Assembly (NCBI GenBank): GCA_024509875.1
Contig: JAMPIV010018780.1
Span: forward strand, 558,001-622,000
Source of the DNA: Oreohelix idahoensis
Lineage: Eukaryota; Mollusca; Gastropoda; Stylommatophora; Oreohelicidae
Length of the DNA stretch: 64,000 nt
Reading direction: 5' to 3'
In this document: piece after piece, positions 55,870 through 64,000 of the stretch
How positions within the stretch are numbered: position 1 is the first letter of the stretch
Layout: each line of letters starts with the position of its first letter
Translations under genes and position numbers: made by a program
The notes under the pieces: generated by a model
What the model was told of the DNA's origin: nothing
Database searches by the model: none
The model's input: only the letters and a program-made list of their open reading frames with translations

Positions 55870-56465
55870 GAAACGTTCTTCTTCTTCTTTGATCCTGAGC
55901 CGCCGACCATCAAAGCAGTCAGTGGCCATCACGCCTAGTGGCGTCTTGTAGGGCAACAACAAATTGATTCCACTTTGCTCGGTCGGCGGCCATCCTTCGT
56001 ACAGTGCCCCAACTCTGGTTCATTCTTTGCATCTCAGTGTCCACAGTCCTCCACCAGGTTGTTTTTGGTCGGCCTCTCTTTCGTTTTCCTTCAGGGGTCC
56101 AAAGCATAGCTGTTCTTGTGATGGCATCGGGGTCTCTTCTGAGGACATGGCCAACCCAGCTCCAGCGTCTGCCAGCTATGATGGTGTGCATGTCCTCTTG
56201 CTTGCTCCGAGTAAGCAGATCTTGGTTGGTGATGGTATTCGGCCAAAAGATTCAGTGAATTTTTCTTAGGCATGTTGTGTGAAAAGAGGACAATTTCAAC
56301 ATTTCCTTCTCTGTAACTCTCCAGCATTCCACACCATAGAGAAGCACAGAAAGCACACAGCTCTGATATAATCTTAATTTTGTGCTTATGCTGTACTGAG
56401 AGGACTTCCAGATGTTGTTTAGGCTAAAAAAGGCTGTTCTTGCCTTATTCGTTCTGATGATGATG
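55870..56465 (-). pseudogene. Family E LINE, C-terminal part
   Basis: The minus strand encodes GRRWSWVGHVLRRDPDAITR, WTPEGKRKRGRPKTTWWRTV and AADRAKWNQFVVALQDATRR, after a frame with VLLYGVECW-like sequence. This is the C-terminus of an endonuclease-RT LINE related to but distinct from family A. The tail is a (GAA)n run at 55878-55890. 5' truncated. Confidence 0.75.
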
Positions 56466-56624
56466 TCAAAGAAACATTACATAGAACAATTCTTTGAGTT
56501 TCAGAAGTAGGAAGTAAATAATTAAGATTTCAGTTTTATTACACATAACATACCTTGCCCCGTGTAGTTGCCAGAGGTCTCTAATAAGCCAAAGACAGAA
56601 TAGAATAACTGCTCCCTCAGGCGT

Positions 56625-56810
56625 GTTGTACAAGGTGACTAATATGAGGTTGTGTAAATGGTTGGCAACCTCATCATGTGAAACAGATTGCTGCAGAAAC
56701 CACTGCATATTAACGTTTTGAGCAGGCCTCCTGCAAGGCAGCCAGCTGCAGTGGAGGCTCCATGCTCCATAGGGAGCGAAAAGGAAAACTGTAATGATGA
56801 TGATGATAAC
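56625..56810 (+). repeat. SINE S1 copy
   Basis: A good copy: GGCAACCTCATCATGTGAAAC, TTGCTGCAGAAACCACTGCA, CAGCTGCAGTGGAGGCTCC, ATGCTCCATAGGGAGCGAAA, ending in GATGATGATGAT directly before the exon 2 donor region at 56814. Confidence 0.75.
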
Positions 56811-56814
56811 ATAC

Positions 56815-56916
56815 CTTGTAGAGGTCAGATGGCTCCCTGCTGCCTTCTATTGGAAGAGGAGGGAGACCAGGAAGACCTTTTACTTGGCTGCTGCTAAAAA
56901 CAGGCGTCTCACACAG
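56815..56916 (-). CDS. Dynein heavy chain exon 2
   Basis: There are 34 codons with phase 0 at both ends. The acceptor reads TTCTTCAG and the donor GTATGT. The encoded segment starts LCETPVF, has a proline-rich GLPGLPPLP stretch and ends SDLYK. Such a low-complexity linker is usual at the extreme N-terminus of these dyneins. It lies just below an S1 SINE. Confidence 0.8.
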
Positions 56917-56984
56917 CTGAAGAATTAAAAAAAATAATAATCAGCATGTTGTCATCTATGGCAATGCTATAATGCTAATTTTCC

Positions 56985-57085
56985 ATCTAGTCCTTGGTCC
57001 TTCAGAGATTGTCTAATATTGTCCTCCCAGACAACTCTGGGTCGTGATGGAGGTCATGGTAGCCAATCTTCTCCCATTTCTGCAA
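56985..57085 (-). repeat. Family B LINE fragment
   Basis: About 100 bp match the WEDNIRQSLKD-coding region of family B (CCTTCAGAGATTGTCTAATA, GTCCTCCCAGACAACTCTGG). It is an old fragment without a tail. Confidence 0.65.
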
Positions 57086-57184
57086 TTTCATAACTTGTTA
57101 TATTGGAGTTATGAGTAATAGTTTTTTTCCAAGGTATTAAATCCTGGCTCTGCATGCATTTAAAGCATTCTCACATCTGGTTTT

Positions 57185-57430
57185 AAGCTAGCAGGGGACA
57201 AGAGCTAAGGGCAGCATAATGTGCATTCCTCGCCAACCCAGGGGCCTTTCAAGTATGCAGGGTTAAAACACTGTGCTCTAGTTCTTGGCTTTCCAATGGA
57301 ATCGTCATGTCTTGCACATAGCCACTTCCCAAACCTGTCAGCTATCCCTCGTGAGATCCTCCTGTATGCAGTTGACCAGTTACAAGGCAGAGTTAAGTCT
57401 AGGGCTCAAGTGATTCCCTCTAGTTTAGTT
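57185..57430 (+). repeat. Dispersed repeat R1
   Basis: The reverse complement of 5500-5790. It lacks coding motifs. Both copies share the segment around GTGCATTCC, CAGGGTTAAAACACTG, and GTATGCAGTTGACCAG. Confidence 0.55.
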
Positions 57431-57689
57431 TGAATTGCTGCATTCTCAACATGTTGTACCACAGCAGGAATCATGGTATCAGGCTACTCTGGTGCGGCCA
57501 ATTGATCCCTGAGCATTGGCCAGGCAACTAGAGAAAGAGGTTGACTGTCTCCATTATGCACAATGTAGAGGAGTTTCAAGGTCTTGGTTAGTTGTCTAAC
57601 CCTGGAATTCATGCACAAGCAATGTAAATTCCTTTGCATTCTGCCAACCTGGTATCAAAACAACTTGCATGTAGTCACACATCCAATTA

Positions 57690-58300
57690 GACTTTGCTGC
57701 ACTTCATACATAGCCACGAAGAAGGAGGACAGTTCCTGCAGTATACTGCATAAATATGGCTATGAAACATCGGTGCTGTCCAGGACAACAACTCCTTCAA
57801 GGAAGAAAATTTTAGGAACAATCTTCTGCACTATAAAACTTTCAGTCAATTTTATTGATGTGGGTGACATTATAAAAGCTGAGCTCTACTATCACACATT
57901 GGACAGGCTGCAACAGGTAATTCATAAAAATTTACATGGTTTGCTACATCTAAGAATCATCTTGTTTACAGTAACATCAGGCCCCCCCCCCCCCCCTCCT
58001 TTTACCAACCACACCTGTGAGTTGTTATGGTAGCTACACATAAGAGGTGCTGGACCACGCACCCTACAGCCCTGACTTGAGACAAAGTGATTTATATCTC
58101 GTCAGACCCAAGAAGGCACTTGCCTGAAAGCAATTTGCAACCAATGGTGAAGGACAGTAAGCCATAACATCCTGTATGTAATGAGCTTGGCAATACCTTC
58201 TTCTATTCTGAGATCAATGCCTTGGTGTCACTTTGGAACAAATGCTCATACAAATCTTTCAGTTACATCCCAAGGCCTTGTTTTGAATTATATTTCTTCC
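57690..58300 (+). pseudogene. Mariner transposase relic
   Basis: The plus strand encodes TTPSRKKILGTIF, NFIDVGDIIKAELYYHTLDR and, after a frame change, EVLDHAPYSPDLRQSDLYL-like sequence, which match the second half of a DD34D mariner transposase. A poly-C run (57980-57997) disrupts the HDN region. It is older than the mariner at 9091. Confidence 0.65.
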
Positions 58301-59961
58301 TGTGTTTCAGTAAACACACTTGAGTGGTTGTTTTGTCTTATTTATTGAAACAACAATGTTGTTGATGTTTACTGGGTATCCCCTTTGATTGTACCATGTT
58401 AATATTTTGTAAAAGGAACAGTATATTATCCACATGTATTTTTGCCACATTTTAAAACAATGAATATGATTAGTAAATTTTAAAAAAATTATTTATGCAG
58501 TCTTTATATAAATATTAATTGCACTAAACTGTGCATTTTCATATGTAACTCAGTTCAAACTTCTTCAATGATGTCTGCTGTTATTTCAAAAGAAAATATT
58601 ATTTTATTTAGTAGTTTATGTTCACTGCTACTTTACTTCTTGCATTGGCGCTTCTGGAACACAATGTATACATTTATGAATGGCCATCAATTGAAATACA
58701 AAGTTTTCACAGTTAAGTGGCCTTCCATCAAATATATTGCTTCTATATGCTATTCTGTTTTCTTTCTCATTACTGAACAATTACAATAATTATGTACTTC
58801 CTTGTAGATTGTTTTGTCTACTATTATTCTGATGACAGTAATGTGACATACTCAAATATCTTTAAATATTATCAGTTTTTAATTCAAATATTTTAGCTAC
58901 CTCTTCACATTTCCCTGTGTAATATTCTTCTGCCCATAAGTAATTGTTATTGTTCCACCATCTTTGTTGCTCTACTGCCATTCTGTGTGTAGTATTCAGC
59001 CATTTGATCTCAGTATTATTCTCAACAACAACAAAATGTGGAAGTTATGATCTACTAATTCCTGCTGTTTACTTGACTGAGCAACTTTTTTGTTTTTTGT
59101 TTGTTAATGGTGCTGCCTAGTATTTTCAGTATTAAACTGCGTAGCGGTCATTCTTTCAATTAATGTATAAAATAATTACTGCTAAAAACTGCATCCTAGA
59201 GACAGTGCCTTTAACTGTTGGCAGTAACTTCTACTACTTAACACTTGTTGGCACTAAACTGTTCTCACGCAAAGTGGTCAACATAATTATATTTGTTATC
59301 AGAATGTCAAACAGTATGCAATGCAGTGACTGATTTTAATGAACCATGAAAAAAAAAAATCAACACTGTAACATCTATTTTAGATTTAGCTATAACAACA
59401 TTCTGTTTTCCTTGAGCATAGCTGAATTGTTTTATATCCATGTCTTCTATTTCTTACACTTTGTTGCTATACACTGTTGTTTTGCTTACCTAGACATCTT
59501 ACATAATTCTTTGTCTCTTGTTCCATACTGTTAGGTGTTCTATTTTTCTTCTTTTCTGTCGTTTTATTTAAGATACCTTCTTTCATTCATACTTGTGGGT
59601 ATTAAATACAGTTCACTGAAAATTTTCATTCTCATTTTGTGTTATAGTTTTCTTCTGCGTTCTCTCTTCTGTATTGCTCAATTCGTTCTACCGTTTATCT
59701 TTCATATTTATGTCTGACTTAAATAAAGTAGGCTAGGCCTATTTGTTTCAAATCTTGCACGCTTTGAAAATAAGTGAAATTACATATAACGGGCAAAGTA
59801 ACAGTGTTTGCAGAAACAATAATAATATTAAATATAGGCCTACTATCCTTGTAATTACATAGATAAGTCGCAGTAAATTCAGCATATTTCTCTGCATTCA
59901 TTCAATCAAACGCACATTTATTTTCATGTTAATTAATTATACGATTAGTTAGATTACTGAC
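58301..59961. other. Intron 1, unassigned
   Basis: AT-rich sequence with no recognised element. Open frames are short and T-rich. This is the least repeat-laden part of the gene. Confidence 0.4.
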
Positions 59962-59982
59962 CTTTGCTCGCTCAAGTGCCAT
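59962..59982 (-). CDS. Dynein heavy chain exon 1 (start codon)
   Basis: The exon encodes MALERAK and is followed by a GTCAGT donor at 59961-59956. The ATG at 59982-59980 is preceded by AAAAA, an acceptable animal start context. The exon joins in phase 0 to exon 2. No upstream in-frame exon was found, and the sequence above it looks like a promoter region, so I take it as the first coding exon. The 5' UTR extent is unknown. Confidence 0.75.
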
Positions 59983-61401
59983 TTTTTACTCTGGTCTGTC
60001 TTTCTAAACAATTAAACCTAGGAGCATGTAAAATAAAATAAGCGAATACAAGCTATGCGGCAACGCCTTGACTTTTCGCTGACATTTTATCAGCAGTCGT
60101 CTAATGAAAATATAATCAATGCACCTCCATTACCGCCTCAGATTTTCAGGTTTGTGGTTGCTAAGCGCGCCGCCTCGTTCTAAATGTTGCTTCCTGTTTC
60201 TTCGAGATTTAAAGTAATTTCAATTAGTTTTATCACAAATTATTTTTCCAAGCAATGCAATGTAAATTTAACTTAAATAAATTGAATATTATTTTAAAAC
60301 TAAAAGCATAAACTCAAATACATATTCTTCCAATGAGGGGAAGTCACTCTTTTTTAATAAACACGTGGTTTCCTTGGGGACGGCGTCAGCGAGCACTACG
60401 TACGAACAGCAGAACGAGACTTTATCGAGACACATATATAAGCCAATATACATAACAGGGTGCGCTGATTTTCGTACCTACTCTACTGTGTTTGGAGAAA
60501 ATACACATGGCAAATAAAGTATAGCCTATTTGTGTAAATTTTTGTCTTGCCAAACTTTATTTTTTCACTAGCGCTTAAAAATTACTTTATAATGTTTATT
60601 ACAATATGTTCAGTGCGCGCATTTAATTAAATAGTAATAAAATTAAAAGATCAATGTATGAGACGAATAAGTGACTTTGTTAAAACAGCTGAATAATTGT
60701 TATAGTAGTATGAAGAAATTAGTAATAATCTTTGGCCAGCTATAATGTGAGCACGCCAGAACGTGTTAATATGAAAATATTGATTGATTGTGTGGTTTTG
60801 TTAGAATGCACTATTTTAATTCCCTCATTGTCGTTCAGTTCCCACTACATCGACAGCTTTTAATAAATTTACGCCAATCCTTCTTGTCATGTGCCATTAA
60901 TGCAGGTCTTGCCGTGTACGAAATTACTCTAGTATATAATGAAAACTATCAACTTTATTTCAGTGTAGTGGGTTTTTTAATGTAAAGTAATCTTCATCAT
61001 TATTTTGCTTTTAGTTCTTATGAAGCATGGAGCCACGTCTGCAGGAAACCTGCACCTAAGCATTCACGTGATCTTGAAGTGGTAGTCTCTGTAGTAGTTT
61101 GTTGTACATGATGACAATGCCTAGCCTCATCTTAATAATAATGTAAACCTCGTGTAAAACCTCATATTAATGGCCTTGTAAAACATGGTTAAGAAAGCAG
61201 TTGTGCCTTTCTATATCTCCTCAGAGACCCCCATGGGAATTGCTAGATGCATTTTAGATGTGCTTAAATTAAATAAACTGACATACATAATATTTGCCTT
61301 TATGAACAACACAGAGCTAGTCTTGATTACTCAATCCGAGAAACATATCACAAAGTTAAAAAAAAAACAGACTGTTTCCATTTTCTTCAAGTCTCTTGGT
61401 A
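59983..61401. promoter_or_regulatory. Candidate bidirectional promoter region
   Basis: This interval separates the divergent start codons of the dynein and the FBXW10-like gene. It contains RFX/X-box-like half-sites: GTTGCC on the minus strand at 60064-60059, about 80 bp upstream of the dynein ATG, and GTTGCT on the plus strand at 60157-60162. Neither has a perfect second half. A locally GC-richer patch (60360-60430) contains CG dinucleotides. An S1 SINE fills 60990-61180. Ciliary genes are commonly driven by RFX factors; the assignment here is inferred from position and half-sites only. Confidence 0.35.
60990..61180 (-). repeat. SINE S1 copy in the intergenic region
   Basis: A reverse-oriented copy: CATCATTATTTTGCTTTTAG, GAAGCATGGAGCCACGTCTG, and TGATGACAATGCCTAGCC. 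It lies between the dynein and FBXW10-like start codons. Confidence 0.6.
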
Positions 61402-61939
61402 ATGAGAATGAAGCATTGTACTTCCCAAAGTGAAGACAATGAATTCAGTTTAGATACAGCTCTTGAACTGCGATGTATGAATGTTACCAATGTTACTACC
61501 TGTGGGGCATGTCAGACCTGTTTACTAGCACCGAAAATTAGAGAGTTTAGAGAGTGGTTCTTCCGTTTTGGAGATCATTCAAAGAAACAGTTTATGTTAG
61601 GACTGTTGCAGCGGATTAAAAGCACAGCTTTGCTGAAAAACATGGTATTATTACTACAGTCCACAATTACTAAAGACTGCATTTATGCAAGAGCCCGGAC
61701 TAATCCCAGCTTAGATACAGATACAGCCACTGTCAGTTCAGATCATGCTATTAGTACACATAAAATTGAGAAGGTTATCACTGCTACTTGGGAGTGGTTC
61801 TCTTGTGCAAACTACTGGACAAAACTGAACTTCATGCTCAGCATTCTACAAAAGTGTGAGGTTCATCTACTACACACTTTGTATCGACAAGCCCACACAC
61901 TGTTAGCAGCAGAACTGAAGGCCTCAGAAGCACTAATAG
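61402..61939 (+). CDS. FBXW10/CDRT1-like protein, N-terminal exon
   Basis: An open frame starting MRMKHCTSQ (a second ATG lies at 61408) runs to a donor TAATAG-GTATGC at 61939/61940 and leaves phase 1. Residues CGACQTCLLAPKIREF, REWFFRFGDHSKKQF, QSTITKDCIYARAR and WFSCANYWTKLNFML resemble the N-terminal region of vertebrate F-box/WD-repeat protein 10, including the CxxC pair and the LLQ--IxKDxIY block. The F-box and WD40 repeats would be encoded further downstream, past a family C LINE relic. The protein is expected to be an SCF substrate adaptor. The true start may lie in an upstream exon. It is divergent from the dynein gene. Confidence 0.65.
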
Positions 61940-62659
61940 GTATGCTGATTAAATTTTCACAAAATTATTTGAGTTTCCAAATGTATTATTAAACTGAAGT
62001 TGTTTATTATATGAAGGCCACTATGCTATTTTGTAGTCAGGTGCAAATTATTTAAACATTTCTAGTAAGCCGTTGATGCAAATGTCAACCACTACATTAA
62101 TCACATGTACTAACTTGAATTATTCATAAAATTATTTCTACATGCAAATTTATTTAACATTTAAACTAAGCTATTATTCTATTATAGAACCATTCCTGTC
62201 ATATGGAAGTGAATTATGGACAAGTAATAAAGAAGGAAGAAGATTCTGGAGGCATCAGAGATAGGGTTCTGCTGAAGAGTGTTGAGAATGTCATAGATAC
62301 TAAAAATACTAAGAGAATGTCCTCACAGAGGCGAGTACCCAGGGGACGCTCATTGCAATATGATGTGCAGTCAATAGCTTTTGTTTTGTTTGTTTTTGAA
62401 GGTTATAATGATAGGGAAATTGAAAACACACAATGGACAGAAAACAAAATTTGAGCATGACAAAGAGAGATGATGCTGAACAGCTTAACACCACAGCATA
62501 GAAAAAAGGTCACAACAGAAGTTATGAACAGCACTAGGGTCAGAAATGTGTGAAGACACATGGCTGTCAATGCCAGCTGGCATGGCATTGGAGAAACTGC
62601 TGTTTTTAATTATCCATGTTGATTCTATGTGCTAAATAAGGTTATTTGTTTTGTAATGA
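61940..62659. other. FBXW10-like gene intron, possible LINE relic
   Basis: On the plus strand at 62194-62265 the phrase FLSYGSELWTSN resembles the LLYGSE-W motif of LINE proteins, and the frame stops soon after. This suggests a decayed LINE rather than the next exon. Confidence 0.3.
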
Positions 62660-62910
62660 TAAGAAAAAGGTAAAGGCAGTTCCTTAGCAGAAACTGACAT
62701 AGAGGGAGTAAGGTGTTAGAGACTTAACTATACTAGGTCCAGCGTTTTTATGAGGTGGGGCAACCAGTTCTCTTCCTTGCTGTCTTTGCCTGCCCTAACT
62801 CAACAGCAGTGTCACATACTCATTTACAGCTGGGTATACAGGTTGTGATTCCAGAACTCAGTATATGTGCAGTAAGAGGACACCGCTTAGCCAATTGCAT
62901 GCTCTTGTAA
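62660..62910 (-). repeat. SINE S3 copy
   Basis: Contains TTCCTTAGCAGAAACTGACA, GTGTTAGAGACTTAAC and CTAACTCAACAGCAGTGTCA. On the minus strand the head has TTGGCTAAGCGG at 62896-62885 (A-box-like, tRNA-Leu/Ser type). Confidence 0.6.
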
Positions 62911-63229
62911 TGGTAACTGTGTATATTAATTGCACATCAACCACAAGGGCTTTTAAATGGTAAAGGCTCATTCACTGTGTAAATTACACGGCCCGGCTCT
63001 CGTTATTTCTGAATCCTTGTTGAACATCTTCAGATGTCACACTCAATGTTATTGAAAATTGCAGTGGTCAGCCACTTCCATAGAGTGTTTCCTAGACTGA
63101 TACTGCTGACTGCCAAATAGTTATTTTATCAGTGCCACATATACAATCATCATTTTATCAGTTTTGGTTATTGTAGCCTGTGTGGAGTCTGAAGATTATT
63201 ACTTGTTATGCTTATAAGCATAATATTTC

Positions 63230-64000
63230 TGATGCCTGGATACTCTATTTCCTACTTATTTCTGTATCTTTCTTGATAAATCTCTTTGCCTCTTCATATG
63301 TTATGCCTGTATCAGCTTGAGGTAGTCTTCAACCCGCCTTTGCCAATTTGTACGCCTCTTCATTCCCAGAGATACTGCAGTGAGATGGGATCCACTGTAT
63401 CATATTCTTGAAAATTGCCAACATAGTTTGCAGAGTGTTGCCTTTGGGATTTTTAAGTCTTTATTTCTTGACTCCTGATTTCTGTAATTTACTGACTGTG
63501 CATTTATGAAAAAAACTTCTTTGTCTTTCAGTATCTTCTTTTGTCATCAGGACTACTGCAACTGTTCTCAGTGTGTCTGCTATGAAGTGGCTTGACAATT
63601 TCCCTGTTGTTAATGGTATTTTTTTCTGCTTATAGCTACTGTGAATCCAAAAGATTCTTCCACCTCCATTTTCAGTTGCATTAGCTGATGGTCCATCTGT
63701 TTATTCATTGGTCCAGTAGCTACTTGGATTGTGTTCCTCTTTGTATTTTATGGTTAGGGCTTTTCTTTGTACTTCAATCTATTTAATTTTTTTCTCAATC
63801 TGACAAATGCTCTCTGTTTTCTCCAAAAGGAAATTCCTTGTTAGAGTGGATGGCCATGAAAATTGTACAGCATTTAATGGATTTACTGTCATATTTTGTT
63901 TCAGTTGATTCCATGACTTTGCTCCACTTTAGTCTTTCTGTTCCAGATCATTTATTCTCTGTTACATTGGTTTGTCTGTTAGCCTTCTGAATTTCTTAGC
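63230..64000 (-). pseudogene. Family C LINE relic, RNase H
   Basis: The minus strand encodes IQWIPSHCSISGNEEA-like sequence (63330-63410) and upstream TDGPSANATENGG-like sequence (63660-63700), both RNase H motifs of family C. It is heavily mutated and continues past the window end. Confidence 0.6.

Larger units (their letters stand above)
5051..59982 (-). other. Axonemal dynein heavy chain gene (DNAH3/7/12 type), 5' part
   Basis: Ten exons of 21, 102, 184, 30, 110, 190, 76, 120, 126 and 196 nt join into 1155 nt, exactly 385 codons without a stop. Every intron begins with GT and ends with AG, and intron phases (0,0,1,1,0,1,2,2,2) agree on both sides of each junction. The protein starts MALERAK and contains RYYYYIRKG, VDYILQDE, VIRAPVPWHSVF, WIPTCAKLF and VASLMSLHLRSMVINSM, which I recognise as the N-terminal tail of single-headed inner-arm dynein heavy chains (DNAH3, DNAH7, DNAH12). 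The tail binds intermediate and light chains and the doublet microtubule; the AAA motor would be encoded beyond the window. Introns are 1.1 to 22 kb and packed with repeats. The exact paralogue is not settled by these residues. Confidence 0.85.

Noticed and set aside
57584..58033. A 149-codon host protein
   Set aside because: Its second half matches a mariner transposase and its PPPPPP comes from a poly-C run inserted in the relic.
61185..61433. An 82-codon frame upstream of the FBXW10-like exon as its first exon
   Set aside because: It begins in the end of an S1 SINE (TCTCCTCAGAGACC also occurs near other S1 copies) and is in another frame from the conserved exon.

Overview
This is animal nuclear DNA: AT-rich, intron-containing and dominated by mobile elements. 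I see no bacterial operons, rRNA or convincing tRNA genes. The host animal has motile cilia or flagella, because the main gene is an axonemal dynein heavy chain. The element mix (Gmr1-like Ty3/gypsy, Sailor-like Tc1/mariner relative, piggyBac, mariner, several LINE families) suggests an invertebrate, but I cannot fix the phylum.

Host genes. Ten coding exons on the minus strand (59982 down to 5051) form the N-terminal 385 codons of an axonemal dynein heavy chain of the DNAH3/DNAH7/DNAH12 type. All junctions use GT/AG sites and keep the reading frame. The rest of the gene lies beyond base 1. Head-to-head with it, on the plus strand at 61402-61939, is a coding exon resembling the N-terminus of FBXW10/CDRT1. 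The 1.4 kb between the two start codons is the likely promoter region.

Intron contents from low to high coordinate. Intron 10 (window start to 5050): LINE relics of families C and D and a composite piggyBac. Intron 9 (5247-6684): SINEs. Intron 8 (6811-18082): a Tc1-like DD34E element with a piggyBac derivative inserted in its transposase, a DD34D mariner, an S2 SINE, a second piggyBac derivative, and a 30-bp satellite split by a full-length family A LINE that itself carries a family B LINE. Intron 7 and intron 6: LINE relics and minisatellite. Intron 5 (20732-24576): S2 SINE, a family A LINE whose coding sequence has become a minisatellite, and a 48-bp minisatellite. Intron 4 (24687-46669): a Sailor-like transposon, a Gypsy element (Gypsy-2) whose 5' LTR was split by a 9.5-kb Gmr1-like element, and more LINEs. 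Introns 3, 2 and 1: LINEs, two palindromic SINEs, a hAT MITE and a mariner relic.

Repeat names used below. LINE family A: endonuclease-RT LINE with an RGRPK-type C-terminus. Family B: endonuclease-RT LINE with a (TAAG)n tail. Family C: RNase H LINE with a (GAA)n tail. Family D: a second RNase H LINE. Family E: a further RGRPK-type LINE. SINE S1: ends in (GAT)n. SINE S2: shares its tail with family C. SINE S3: tRNA-Leu/Ser-like head. SINE S4: palindromic.

Many insertions keep target-site duplications, so relative ages can be read: satellite before LINE A before LINE B; Gypsy-2 before Gmr1-like before LINE B; Tc1 before piggyBac; LINE A before LINE B before palindromic SINE; LINE A before S2. 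The strongest leads are the copia-like domain order of the intact Gypsy polyprotein, the satellite built from a dynein 5' splice site, the palindromic SINEs and the LINE-derived in-frame minisatellite.
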